Assembly (NCBI RefSeq): GCF_004014855.1
Contig: NZ_CP034930.1
Span: 2,275,716-2,339,715 of the forward strand
Length of the DNA: 64,000 nucleotides
Direction: 5' to 3'
Source: Apibacter raozihei
GTDB taxonomy: Bacteria > Bacteroidota > Bacteroidia > Flavobacteriales > Weeksellaceae
Shown here: positions 47,152-56,121 of the stretch, piece after piece
Position numbering within the stretch: the first letter of the stretch is position 1
How the letters are laid out: every line of letters begins with the position of its first letter
The notes under the pieces: model-generated
Seen by the model: only the letters and a program-made list of their open reading frames with translations
What the model was told of the DNA's origin: nothing
Databases searched by the model: none
Position numbers and translations under genes: made by a program

Positions 47152-49197
47152 GTGAAAAATAAAATATCAGCCTTAATATTTTGTGCAGGAACAACGTTTA
47201 TATGGGCACAAAATCATACTTCAGATTCCTTATCAAAAGTTTTTGAATTGGGAGAAATTAATGTAATTGAAAAAGGAACTAAGCGCATATTAACCAATCA
47301 GGTAGATGAAAAACAACTCCGTGAGTTTGATAGAAACACTTTGACTGATGCTGTCAATTTGTTACCCGGAGTTACCATTTCTGAGTTTGGTGCAAGAGGA
47401 GAAGGAAACCTGAGTCTTCGTGGTTTTTCAATGCTTCAGACACCTATCTTTTATGATGGAATACCTATTTATGTTCCTTATGATGGAAATGTAGATATCA
47501 ATAGATTCACTACTTTTGATATAGCAAAAATATCTGTTTCTAAAGGATTTACATCAGTTCTTTACGGGCCCAATACTATGGGAGGGGCAATAAATATAAT
47601 ATCAAGAAAACCCATAAAACCATTAGAAATATCAGGTATTTCCGGAATTAAATTCAGCAAAGAAGGCCTCAATAATTATAGTACTTCTCTAAATATAGGA
47701 TCCAGAATAAATAAATTTTATTTTCTGGGAAATGTTTCACACATAAAAAATAATTTCAACTCGTTATCAGAAAAATTTAAACCCGGTACTAATGAAGGTG
47801 TAGGTAAAAGAAACCATTCTGAATATAGAGACTGGAAACTAAGTGGTAAAGTTGGATATATGCCCAATAAAACTGATGAATATTCATTAAACTTTATAAT
47901 ACAGGAGGCACAAAAGGATATAGCTCCTCCAGTTGAAGGAAGTATGTACAGGGATTATCCTCAATATAACAAATACAGTATTTATTATCGTTCAAACACG
48001 TATTTAGGAGCCCAAACCTCTTTAAGTTTAACTGGTTTTTATGATAACTATTATAATAAAATGAATCAATACGATAATAATGAATATTTTCTGCAAAATA
48101 CCAAAAAAGCATTTCGCAGTATATATGATGATTATTCGTTGGGTGGCTCAATTAATTTATCTACTGAATATTTTAAAAATAATATTTTAAAATTATCTTT
48201 TCACGAAAAGTTTGATTCACATAAAGAACATAATGCCACAATACCTCAAAATTTAGCTACCGGACAAAAAGAAATAGTGGGGGAGCCAATTCAGAAATAT
48301 TTGGACAATACTTTATCAGTTGGAATTGAAGATGTATTTAATTTAAATAAATACTTTACTATTATAGCTGGTGCAAGTTATAACTATAGAAATAATATAA
48401 AAGCTCAGGATTATGGAACACATTATGAAACCGGAGAAAAAAATATTTTATTTGATTTTCCTAAAGGTTCAGACAATGCTTTCAATTATCAGCTGGGAAC
48501 AATATATAAACCCGCAGAACATCATGAAATATCATTATCAGCATCTCGAAAATCCAGATTTGCCTCTCAAAAAGAAAGATATTCCAGTCGTTTTGGCTCG
48601 CAAATTCCTAATCCTGATTTGAGTTCCGAATACAGTTGGATATTTGATTTTAATTATAAAGGACAAGTATCTTCAGCTTTACAATATGAACTTTCTTTTT
48701 ATAGAAACAATGTAAGCAATGCTATTTATCAGATTACTGTAGGAAAACAGGAAGATGGAAATCCAATATATCAAAATAGAAATCAGGGAAAAGCAGTTTT
48801 CCAGGGATTAGAATTGTCATTCAATTACCGTCCCATAAAAAATATAAACGTTGGTGCTAACTATAGCTTTATTGAACTTAAAAATAAGAAGGATAAATCT
48901 TTAGAATATACAAACATTCCCAAGCATAAACTTATTGTTTTCGGAAAGTATAATTTAACAAACTGGGATGCATATTTGCATCTCGATATGGAGATTAACA
49001 GCAACAGATATATAACGAGTGTTGGAGAGACGATTTCAGGTTTTACTTTGGTCAATGTTAAGGTACATTCTAAAATTTGGAAAGGTTTCAGTGGTGAAAT
49101 CGGATCTAAAAATTTGTTAGATAAAAATTATTATTTATCTAAAAATTATCCACGGGAAGGACGTACATTTTTTACATCATTGCTTTATAATTTTTAA
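47152..49197 (+). CDS. TonB-dependent receptor of the 44061-50255 operon
   Basis: 681 residues; starts at GTG (47152), because the neighbouring ATG is out of frame. A signal peptide (GTTFIWAQ) and the plug with TLTDAVNLLPGVTISEFGARGEGNLSLRGFSMLQTPIFYDGIPIYVP and VSKGFTSVLYGPNTMGGAINIISRKP lead to a barrel whose end, RTFFTSLLYNF, closes on an aromatic. No carboxypeptidase-like domain is present. It would bring the operon's ligand through the outer membrane. The ligand is unknown. Confidence 0.92.
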   Translation: MKNKISALIFCAGTTFIWAQNHTSDSLSKVFELGEINVIEKGTKRILTNQVDEKQLREFDRNTLTDAVNLLPGVTISEFGARGEGNLSLRGFSMLQTPIFYDGIPIYVPYDGNVDINRFTTFDIAKISVSKGFTSVLYGPNTMGGAINIISRKPIKPLEISGISGIKFSKEGLNNYSTSLNIGSRINKFYFLGNVSHIKNNFNSLSEKFKPGTNEGVGKRNHSEYRDWKLSGKVGYMPNKTDEYSLNFIIQEAQKDIAPPVEGSMYRDYPQYNKYSIYYRSNTYLGAQTSLSLTGFYDNYYNKMNQYDNNEYFLQNTKKAFRSIYDDYSLGGSINLSTEYFKNNILKLSFHEKFDSHKEHNATIPQNLATGQKEIVGEPIQKYLDNTLSVGIEDVFNLNKYFTIIAGASYNYRNNIKAQDYGTHYETGEKNILFDFPKGSDNAFNYQLGTIYKPAEHHEISLSASRKSRFASQKERYSSRFGSQIPNPDLSSEYSWIFDFNYKGQVSSALQYELSFYRNNVSNAIYQITVGKQEDGNPIYQNRNQGKAVFQGLELSFNYRPIKNINVGANYSFIELKNKKDKSLEYTNIPKHKLIVFGKYNLTNWDAYLHLDMEINSNRYITSVGETISGFTLVNVKVHSKIWKGFSGEIGSKNLLDKNYYLSKNYPREGRTFFTSLLYNF

Positions 49198-49199
49198 GT

Positions 49200-50255
49200 A
49201 TGAAATCTAAATTTGGTATTTACGTTGTTATTTTTTTTCTTTTATCGCTTATAAGTTGTAAAAAAGATAAAGTTTATTCTGAAAAAATAACAAGAACAAT
49301 AACCGATATGGCGGGTCGTAAAGTAGAAATACCTGTCAACGTACAATCTGCTTTTATTGACAGGCATTCTGTAATGTTAGTCTATTCTTTTGACACACTG
49401 TTGCCTGTTAATCGAGTCTTTAACTATAATGATTCTGAAAAAAAATATTTAACCCAAGGTTTTTATGTAAATAAACCTTTGGTTATTAATGAAAATGCAG
49501 AAGAAATTATTAGGTTACAGCCAGATATTATCTTGTTTTCAAAAGCGTTAACAGAAGAAAATAAAAAAAAAGCAGACCAACTTCAGAAAAAAGTAAATAT
49601 ACCTGTGGTGTTGTTGGATAACGACTTTCATAATTATAAATCTACCTTGTCTTTTTTAGGAAATGTTTTAAATAAGAAAGAAAAATCAGAGAAATTAAAT
49701 AATTTTATCCGAACTTACGTAGATTCCATTCCTATAAAAGCAAAACAAATTCCGGAAAATAAAAGAAAAAAAGTTTACTATGCTGAGGGGAATAAAGGTT
49801 TAAAAACCGATCCATCCGGCTCACTTCACAGTTTGCTAATTGATTTGGTGGGAGGTATTAATGTTGCTCAGGTAGATATTTTACCGGGAAAGGGGATGAC
49901 AGGAGTTTCAATTGAACAAATATACTTATGGAATCCAGACATAGTCTTAGTATGGTCCGGGAACTATGATTCCAAAGATTCTTATATGCATATTCGGCAT
50001 GATAAGTTATGGAAAGATTTAAAATCTGTAAAAGAAAACAAAGTATATCAGGTTCCGTGGAAACCTTTTGGCTGGATAGACAGACCTCCGGGAATCAACC
50101 GACTCATTGGGATAATATGGCTTTCACAAACATTGTATCCTGAAGTATATACCCAAAATCTAAATAAAATAACACAGGAGTATTTTAAGGAATTTTATCA
50201 TTACAATCTTAATGAAGAAGAAGCGGCGGAACTAATTAATCCACAGCCAAACTAA
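49200..50255 (+). CDS. Periplasmic ABC substrate-binding lipoprotein, FecB/BtuF fold
   Basis: A 351-residue protein with a lipobox (SLISC, Cys20), then TRTITDMAGRKVEIPVNVQS, the usual start of the class III binding fold, and VNAEEIIRLQPDIILFS-type blocks (here NENAEEIIRLQPDIILFSK). The C-terminal half has GSLHSLLIDLVGGINVAQ and PWKPFGWIDRPPGINRLIGIIWLSQTLYP, typical of metal-chelate binding proteins. It begins 2 bases after the receptor stop and finishes the operon at a strong terminator. Confidence 0.92.
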   Translation: MKSKFGIYVVIFFLLSLISCKKDKVYSEKITRTITDMAGRKVEIPVNVQSAFIDRHSVMLVYSFDTLLPVNRVFNYNDSEKKYLTQGFYVNKPLVINENAEEIIRLQPDIILFSKALTEENKKKADQLQKKVNIPVVLLDNDFHNYKSTLSFLGNVLNKKEKSEKLNNFIRTYVDSIPIKAKQIPENKRKKVYYAEGNKGLKTDPSGSLHSLLIDLVGGINVAQVDILPGKGMTGVSIEQIYLWNPDIVLVWSGNYDSKDSYMHIRHDKLWKDLKSVKENKVYQVPWKPFGWIDRPPGINRLIGIIWLSQTLYPEVYTQNLNKITQEYFKEFYHYNLNEEEAAELINPQPN

Positions 50256-50277
50256 AAGTTTAATGATTATGATTTAT

Positions 50278-50311
50278 AAAAAAAGAGGCTTTTTATAAGC
50301 CTCTTTTTTTG
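50278..50311. terminator. Bidirectional terminator of the import operon
   Basis: A stem centred on GAGGCTT / AAGCCTC with A-rich and T-rich shoulders lies between the convergent lipoprotein and peptidase genes. Confidence 0.88.
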
Positions 50312-50339
50312 TATTAAATATGATAATAATTTACTTTAA

Positions 50340-51977
50340 TTATTTTCCAGCTTTGGAAGGATAATTTTCATACGCATATTTTACAGCTTTGTAAACATCT
50401 ACAACACCTCCTGTTACGGAAAGTTTATCAAATGTAGTATCAACATCTTCGTTTAATAAAAGAGGTACATTTGATTTGTTTGCTGTTTTCAATAATATGT
50501 CTTTTACTTCTGCAGCTGTTAGGCTAGGGAAATAAGCCCATAGTAATGCAGCACATCCTGCAACTACCGGAGAAGCCATACTGGTTCCCTGTAAAAATTT
50601 ATAGCCGCTTTTTGTTACTGTAGAATAAATCTCAAGTCCCGGGGCAAATATATCTACCCTTTGTCCGTAATTAGAAAAAGAAGCTTTTAAATTATCGTTG
50701 TATCGGGTACTAGCACCAACAGTTATCCAATTATTTACAAAAGAAGTATTTTCACCATCTTTGAAATTGGTAGGATAATTAAAAGTTATATCTACATTTT
50801 TATTATCGTTACCCGCAGCGTGTACCATTAATACATCTTTCTTTTCTGCATATTTCATTGCTTCCCAAACTCTTTCTTTGTCAGGGGAAAATCCTTTTCC
50901 GAAGCTCATGTTAATAACTTTTGCTCCATTATCTACAGCATAGTAAATTGCATTAGCAATATCTTTATCTCTTTCATCTCCATCAGGAACAGCTCTAACT
51001 ACTAATATTTTAGCAACATCCCCAGCAATTCCATCCATTCCTATATTGTTGTTTCTTTCGGCAGCAATAATTCCTGAAACGTGTGTACCATGTAAAGCAT
51101 CCGGACCTTCAACTTCATTATTTCCATAATTTTTCTGTTTTAAATCAGAATAATTATCTCCGATAATTGCACGTGGATCATAGTCTTTATTAAGCATATA
51201 TTTTAATTGATCCCCATAATATTTTGCTTGTTCTTTAAATTGCTCAAGAGCAATTTTCTCAAACTCGTCAACAGTTTTGCCACTTACGCTACTATCGGAA
51301 GCCAGCATCATGACATAGCTTTTTAGATTAGGGTTAGCCAATTTTTGAGCATTTTCAACTGTAATCGTATTATTACCTAAAGCATCGCGAAGTGTGCTAA
51401 CAACCTGAGATATCTGCTCCTGATTAGAAGAAATATTATCCATTCCTTTTTGAGCTTCTTTTAATTTTACGTCGTAAACCAATTTTGCTCTCAGGTATTC
51501 CTGATATTCTTTTGGATATTTTTTTATGTTAGCTTCGTTGGTACTTTTATTTGCACTTTCGAACATTTTTTCATATTTAGCAACTACACGGGTAGCTTCC
51601 ATAGTATCGTGATCTACATCTTTACCATCTTTACCACCAATAAAATCCCATCCATGAATGTCATCTATATACCCGTTTCCATCATCATCCTTTTTATTAT
51701 TAGGCTTCTCTTTGGGATTAACCCATATATTTTTTTTCAAATCCGGATGATCTATTTGTACTCCGCTGTCAATAACACCAACCACAATAGAGGAGGGCTT
51801 TATACCTTTGGATTTTAAAAATTCAATAGCATCATTGGTACCCACTCCGTAAACTCCGGTCTTTTCGTAATTTTGATGATACCAATTTTTTAAAGTTAAA
51901 GAATCTGTTGCCTGAGCAGACAGGCTGTTTACAAATAAGCCAAATGCTAATGCAATGCTAAATACTACTTTTTTCAT
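50340..51977 (-). CDS. Subtilisin-like S8 peptidase
   Basis: A 545-residue secreted protease with a signal peptide ending at SAQA and the triad Asp (GVIDSGVQIDHPDL, residue 70), His (DALHGTHVSGIIAAE, about 297) and Ser (LQGTSMASPVVAGCAALLWAYFPSL, about 465). The Asp-to-His span of about 225 residues is far longer than in plain subtilisin and includes a long helical insert (about 125-270). There is no T9SS tail, so it probably stays in the periplasm or is anchored otherwise. This architecture is known in Flavobacteriia. Confidence 0.92.
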   Translation of the reverse strand: MKKVVFSIALAFGLFVNSLSAQATDSLTLKNWYHQNYEKTGVYGVGTNDAIEFLKSKGIKPSSIVVGVIDSGVQIDHPDLKKNIWVNPKEKPNNKKDDDGNGYIDDIHGWDFIGGKDGKDVDHDTMEATRVVAKYEKMFESANKSTNEANIKKYPKEYQEYLRAKLVYDVKLKEAQKGMDNISSNQEQISQVVSTLRDALGNNTITVENAQKLANPNLKSYVMMLASDSSVSGKTVDEFEKIALEQFKEQAKYYGDQLKYMLNKDYDPRAIIGDNYSDLKQKNYGNNEVEGPDALHGTHVSGIIAAERNNNIGMDGIAGDVAKILVVRAVPDGDERDKDIANAIYYAVDNGAKVINMSFGKGFSPDKERVWEAMKYAEKKDVLMVHAAGNDNKNVDITFNYPTNFKDGENTSFVNNWITVGASTRYNDNLKASFSNYGQRVDIFAPGLEIYSTVTKSGYKFLQGTSMASPVVAGCAALLWAYFPSLTAAEVKDILLKTANKSNVPLLLNEDVDTTFDKLSVTGGVVDVYKAVKYAYENYPSKAGK

Positions 51978-51998
51978 TAATTATATGTTTTAGTATTT

Positions 51999-52595
51999 TT
52001 AAATGTTTGAAATATAAGTATCACATTTCGGGCCAACGTTACAAACCAAATCTAAAATAGATAAATCATTCATAAATTCAAATCGATCGGAAAAAACCTG
52101 AATATAGGGTTGGTTTTGAAATGTACTCTCTTTTTTTGCATTAAAGGTTTCCCGTGCGTCTTTGCCTTCAAAAAATTCATTGTACTCCAAAGTAAAGTCA
52201 TAATCTAAGTTTAGCTTTACTTTATCATTGATCCATTGAAACGTTTTTAAATTAAAATCTATTAGATAGGTTTCTTTTTTATCAAATATTTCTTTAAGGC
52301 TGTCCTGATAATATTCAAAATACGGTGAACTTTGGTAGGAGGATTTTATAGATTTCCAGTGTAGATTCATCCAATTGGAAGCATATGATATTTTTATATC
52401 CTTAAATATTCTGGCTCCTGTATGTTCGGTAGGGATGATAAGCGGAAGTTTACCATTAGCACCCTGTATTATACAACGGTTTCTATAGGTTTGCTTAGGG
52501 AAATTTTCCCATTTTTCCAATAATAATTTATCAGATTGTAAAGCCAATGCAAAATACGAAACCGGAGCAAAGTAAAAAATAGGTAATACAGTCAT
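51999..52595 (-). CDS. WbqC-family protein
   Basis: A 198-residue protein (ATG at 52595; an earlier TTG in frame is less likely). It has LPIFYFAPVSYFALALQSDKLLLEKWENFPKQTYRNRCIIQGANGKLPLIIP, the WbqC signature, and ISYASNWMNLHWKSIKSSYQSSPYFEYY. The family has been linked to lipopolysaccharide and amino-sugar loci, but its reaction is not established. It lies just upstream of the S8 peptidase gene on the same strand. Confidence 0.88.
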   Translation of the reverse strand: MTVLPIFYFAPVSYFALALQSDKLLLEKWENFPKQTYRNRCIIQGANGKLPLIIPTEHTGARIFKDIKISYASNWMNLHWKSIKSSYQSSPYFEYYQDSLKEIFDKKETYLIDFNLKTFQWINDKVKLNLDYDFTLEYNEFFEGKDARETFNAKKESTFQNQPYIQVFSDRFEFMNDLSILDLVCNVGPKCDTYISNI

Positions 52596-52660
52596 AAATT
52601 CGTTATAAGTCAACAAATTTAATACAATTTGAAATATTGATTGTTGAAGAGTCCTCTTTT

Positions 52661-53143
52661 TTAATGAACAGGTGTAAATGTTGATTGCAAAAGAAATAAT
52701 AGCTCATCAGATTTTAATAAACCATTATATTTAAAGATTAATTCATAATCAGGTGCAAAAAATAACCAACAGGGAAATGAAACAGTCTCATTTGCCGGAG
52801 TGTAATATTCCGCAAGCTCATGAATTCGGTTATTATTTTTAAATAAACGATGATTGAATGTTATTGGCTCTTTTGAGTCAGCATTTACGTTTAAAAAATA
52901 GTAGTTTTCTGACAGAATCTTTTTTAATTCATTGTTTTTCAGCAGTTGTTTCTCCTGTATTGAACAATAGGCGCAATTATCTGTATGTATATAAATGATT
53001 ATAGGCTTAGATTCCTTAGTTACTAAGGAATCTAAGCTTTTAAAATTTATCTGGGCAAACATTACAGAAGAAAAGTTCAAAAGCATTATCATTATACAAC
53101 CAATAATTGTAATTCTTTTTTTCAGAAAGTTAAATTTGCCCAT
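52661..53143 (-). CDS. Thioredoxin-like periplasmic protein
   Basis: A 160-residue protein with a hydrophobic leader (about 10-29) ending FAQ, then a thioredoxin-fold domain with the redox pair CAYC (Cys57, Cys60) in IIIYIHTDNCAYCSIQEKQLL, and a cis-Pro region SFPCWLFFAPDYELIF. It begins 14 bases after the receptor gene and is probably co-transcribed with it. Periplasmic location fits a role in keeping Cys residues or a metal in a set redox state. The coding strand contains a perfect 15-bp inverted repeat (53005-53037). Confidence 0.85.
   Translation of the reverse strand: MGKFNFLKKRITIIGCIMIMLLNFSSVMFAQINFKSLDSLVTKESKPIIIYIHTDNCAYCSIQEKQLLKNNELKKILSENYYFLNVNADSKEPITFNHRLFKNNNRIHELAEYYTPANETVSFPCWLFFAPDYELIFKYNGLLKSDELLFLLQSTFTPVH
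53005..53037. repeat. Perfect 15-bp inverted repeat inside the thioredoxin-like gene
   Basis: GCTTAGATTCCTTAG (53005-53019), a 3-base spacer and CTAAGGAATCTAAGC (53023-53037). The repeat is exact although it codes for protein (LDSLVTKESK region), and further pairs extend it on both sides. Confidence 0.9.
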
Positions 53144-53157
53144 AGTAAGTGTCTTAA

Positions 53158-55197
53158 TTAAAATAAATTATATCTTATACCTGCAAAACCACGGATACCT
53201 TGCAAAGAAGCATAATTATAAGCAGTATCAAAGGTATATCCGTGCGGATTGGTTACGGGGTTGTCAGCATCCTTATTAAAAGGATCAAAGGGTCTCATTA
53301 GAGGATCTTTAGGAATAAAATTAAAAATATTTTTTAATCCTCCGTAAACTTCAATGCCGTTATGAAATTTTTTAGTCAGCTGAATATTGGCGATACAGAA
53401 CCAGGGAGAGTATTCTCTTCTATAATCATCGGGTTGTATAGGAAGTCTCATAGGACCGTTCCAGTTTCCGGTAAAATCTAAAGTCAGGCTTTTAGGAAAA
53501 TTATAGGAAATTATAAAATTGCCAGACCATTTGGGAGCGTGAAGTTGCTGTATTTTTGTTTTACTACCATCTTCGTCATTTTCTTTAATATAAACATCCA
53601 TAAAAGTTACACCTGCCATAATTTTTAAAGGAAAGGTAAAACTCCAGTCAGTGTTTAACGAAATACCTCTGGAAACGGCGTGACCATCTAAGTTATCGTA
53701 AATGATTTTTGTAGGATCCGTATCAAAATCACCTACAATTTTATTTGTAAAGTAGGAATAAAAACCTGTGACATCCAAATTAACGTTAAAATTTTCGTTG
53801 GGTATTTTAAGAACATAATTTAAATTTCCATTATACGATTTTTCCGGTTTCAAAGAATTTTCAATAACAACTTCTCTTGCACCGGTAAGAGCTGCATGAT
53901 CTTCAGTAAATATGTTAACTACACGAAATCCAGTTCCAAAGCTGGCTCTTAAGGTATTGTTTTTATTAGGTGAAATTTTGTAGGCAACCCTAGGTGAGTG
54001 AATATTTCCGTGGTTTTTGTCATGATCGTATCTGTAACCTACTAACAAAGTATTTTTTGTATTAATGTTCCATTCATCCTGAATGAATATTCCCGGCAAT
54101 GGAGTTTTGGCCGGAGCGTTATGTAATCCGTCTGCTGATAAAGTTGCCGGAGTGTTATCATCATAGTAAGTATAACGAAATCCTCCACCCAATAGAAGGT
54201 TATGATTTTTTAAGGATTTGTCCCAGTAAATTTGTCCAAAAGCAACTTGTTGAGTAGCCATGTAAGGAGTATCCCCATACCATGAATTTTGATCATGCCA
54301 GTTGTAAGAAAATTGTGTATATATTTTTTCGGTAAACGGGAGCTGATAATTTCCTATTATTTCAATTCTTTTAGTATAAATACTTTCACCGTATACTTCA
54401 TCACTTCCCCTGTATTTTTTACTCCAGTTCATCTGTCCTCCCCATCGATCTTCGTTGATCCATCGTATACCAATACTGGCATTACGATTTTCTTTCCTTT
54501 TCAGATTCCACTTATTAAAAACAGAAATCCGGTTTTGCAAAGTAACGTCTGTAAATCCATCATGATTATTGTCAATAGGATTATTATATAAAAAGTAATT
54601 AATTCCCAATAATCCGGACAAATTTTCAGAAGGTTTTAATCTGAGTCCAATATCTGCACTTAATTCACCCCAGCTGGTTCCGAAGACATCTGCGCTTACT
54701 AATGGCGCTTTTGCCGGATTTTTTGTAATTACATTAATGATTCCCCCCATTGCTTCAGAACCATATAAGGAGGAAGCTGGACCTTTAACGACCTCAATGC
54801 GATCAATTAAACTATTTGGAATTCCGCTTAATCCGTATACAGTTGATAAACCGCTGACTATAGGCATGCCGTCAATCAAAATCATGGTATAAGGGCCTTC
54901 CATTCCATTAATATGAATATCCCCGGTATTACATACATTACAATTAATTTGAGGTCGTACTCCGTTTATCATACCCACAGCATCAAATAAGCTGGGAGTA
55001 GGATTTTTTTTAAATAATTTTGAGGTTATAATTTCAACCGGAATAGGGCTGTCCGATCTTCTCACTTCTCTCATGGTTCCAGTCACAACAATGTCGTCAA
55101 TATTTTTTTCATTTTCTGAAGATATTGAATCTGAAATAATTTGAGAGGGTAAAATATTAACCACAAGCATGGATAATAAAATAAATTTTATTTTCAT
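53158..55197 (-). CDS. TonB-dependent receptor with a Cys-x-x-Cys plug
   Basis: A 679-residue receptor with a signal peptide and the TonB-box-region IDDIVVTGTMREV. The plug contains VGMINGVRPQINCNVCNTGDIHINGMEGPYTMILIDGMPIVSG, in which Cys86 and Cys89 form a CNVC pair, followed by IDRIEVVKGPASSLYGSEAMGGIINVITKNP. The barrel ends AGIRYNLF. The receptor class with NCxxC in the plug recurs in Bacteroidota and I link it to metal or metal-chelate uptake. It precedes the thioredoxin-like gene and is divergent from a DtxR-type regulator. Confidence 0.9.
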   Translation of the reverse strand: MKIKFILLSMLVVNILPSQIISDSISSENEKNIDDIVVTGTMREVRRSDSPIPVEIITSKLFKKNPTPSLFDAVGMINGVRPQINCNVCNTGDIHINGMEGPYTMILIDGMPIVSGLSTVYGLSGIPNSLIDRIEVVKGPASSLYGSEAMGGIINVITKNPAKAPLVSADVFGTSWGELSADIGLRLKPSENLSGLLGINYFLYNNPIDNNHDGFTDVTLQNRISVFNKWNLKRKENRNASIGIRWINEDRWGGQMNWSKKYRGSDEVYGESIYTKRIEIIGNYQLPFTEKIYTQFSYNWHDQNSWYGDTPYMATQQVAFGQIYWDKSLKNHNLLLGGGFRYTYYDDNTPATLSADGLHNAPAKTPLPGIFIQDEWNINTKNTLLVGYRYDHDKNHGNIHSPRVAYKISPNKNNTLRASFGTGFRVVNIFTEDHAALTGAREVVIENSLKPEKSYNGNLNYVLKIPNENFNVNLDVTGFYSYFTNKIVGDFDTDPTKIIYDNLDGHAVSRGISLNTDWSFTFPLKIMAGVTFMDVYIKENDEDGSKTKIQQLHAPKWSGNFIISYNFPKSLTLDFTGNWNGPMRLPIQPDDYRREYSPWFCIANIQLTKKFHNGIEVYGGLKNIFNFIPKDPLMRPFDPFNKDADNPVTNPHGYTFDTAYNYASLQGIRGFAGIRYNLF

Positions 55198-55216
55198 AAG
55201 ATGTTGTTTAGTTTTG

Positions 55217-55246
55217 CAAAATTATAAAATTAGAAGATTCTAACAA
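55217..55246 (-). promoter_or_regulatory. Promoter of the 53158-55197 receptor
   Basis: On the minus strand TTG (55246 to 55244), a 19-nt gap, and TAATTTTG (55224 to 55217) match the Bacteroidota consensus TTG-N19-TAnnTTTG exactly. The start is predicted near 55210, 13 bases before the ATG. Confidence 0.7.
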
Positions 55247-55288
55247 ATTTATTTTGTAATATGAATTTTTCTTTTTGGATTTAATTTT

Positions 55289-55296
55289 TATATTTG
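55289..55296 (+). promoter_or_regulatory. -7 box of the DtxR-type gene
   Basis: TATATTTG lies 4 bases before the ATG at 55300, so the mRNA would start at or within the first codons: a leaderless message, or the true start differs. Confidence 0.45.
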
Positions 55297-55299
55297 TGT

Positions 55300-55953
55300 A
55301 TGTACTCGTATATAGAAGAAAATTATTTAAAGGCTTTGTACAGTATTGCTGATGACAACGGTGAAGTATCTACGCTTGCTTTAAGTCAGTATTTAAATAT
55401 TAAAATGCCTACCGTAAATAGTATGATGAAAAAATTTTCTGAGAAAGGATTAGTTCATCATCAAAGTTATAAACCTTTGAGACTTACTGATAAGGGAAAA
55501 AAACAAGCGGCATTAATACTTAGAAAACACCGGCTGACTGAAATGTATCTGGTCGAAAGAATGGGGTTTAGCTGGGAAGAAGTTCATGAAATTGCAGAAC
55601 AAATAGAACATATTCATTCAGAAATTTTTTTTAATAAAATGGATGAGTTGCTCGATTATCCTAAATATGATCCGCATGGTTCCCCAATACCAGATAAAGA
55701 AGGAAATATTGAATGGCTTAATTACCAAAGATTAAGCGAATGTAAAGAAGGACAGAAAGTAATACTTTCAGCTGTGGTTAATGGGTCTAAAGATTTTTTA
55801 AAATATCTTAATTCTAAAGATTTAAGTCTGGGTATGCTGCTTACAGTACTTTCAGTTGAACCGTTTGATGGTAGTGTTACCATAAAAATCGATAATTCTG
55901 AAAGAACAGAGGTGTTTAGTAGTCTGGTTGCTGACAAATTATTAGTGAAATAA
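55300..55953 (+). CDS. DtxR/MntR-family metal-dependent repressor
   Basis: A 217-residue protein. I use the ATG at 55300; a TTG six bases earlier is less likely. A winged HTH (about residues 1-60, MYSYIEENYLKALYSIADDNGEVSTLALSQYLNIKMPTVNSMMKKFSEKGLVHH) is followed by the dimerisation and metal-binding domain (HRLTEMYLVERMGFSWEEVHEIAEQIEHIHSE, with His and Glu residues at ligand positions) and a C-terminal FeoA-like SH3 domain (about 145-217). It would sense Mn or Fe and repress uptake. Divergence from the receptor makes that receptor its likely target. Confidence 0.9.
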   Translation: MYSYIEENYLKALYSIADDNGEVSTLALSQYLNIKMPTVNSMMKKFSEKGLVHHQSYKPLRLTDKGKKQAALILRKHRLTEMYLVERMGFSWEEVHEIAEQIEHIHSEIFFNKMDELLDYPKYDPHGSPIPDKEGNIEWLNYQRLSECKEGQKVILSAVVNGSKDFLKYLNSKDLSLGMLLTVLSVEPFDGSVTIKIDNSERTEVFSSLVADKLLVK

Positions 55954-56121
55954 AAAGATTTCTTTTAAAAGATAAGATTTTTATATAATTTCTGATTTAT
56001 ATGCAAAAGTTAAACTCATAGATAACTTACTATAATCACATATTTTTTTTATAATTTATGTAATAAATTTGATTAGTATTTATTATATTTATAATCTTAA
56101 TATAAATATGATACTATTGAT

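Noticed and set aside
52995-53279. Plus-strand reading frame of 94 codons over the thioredoxin-like and receptor genes
   Set aside because: It lies opposite two well-supported genes and only its length makes it stand out; the perfect inverted repeat there makes both strands look alike.
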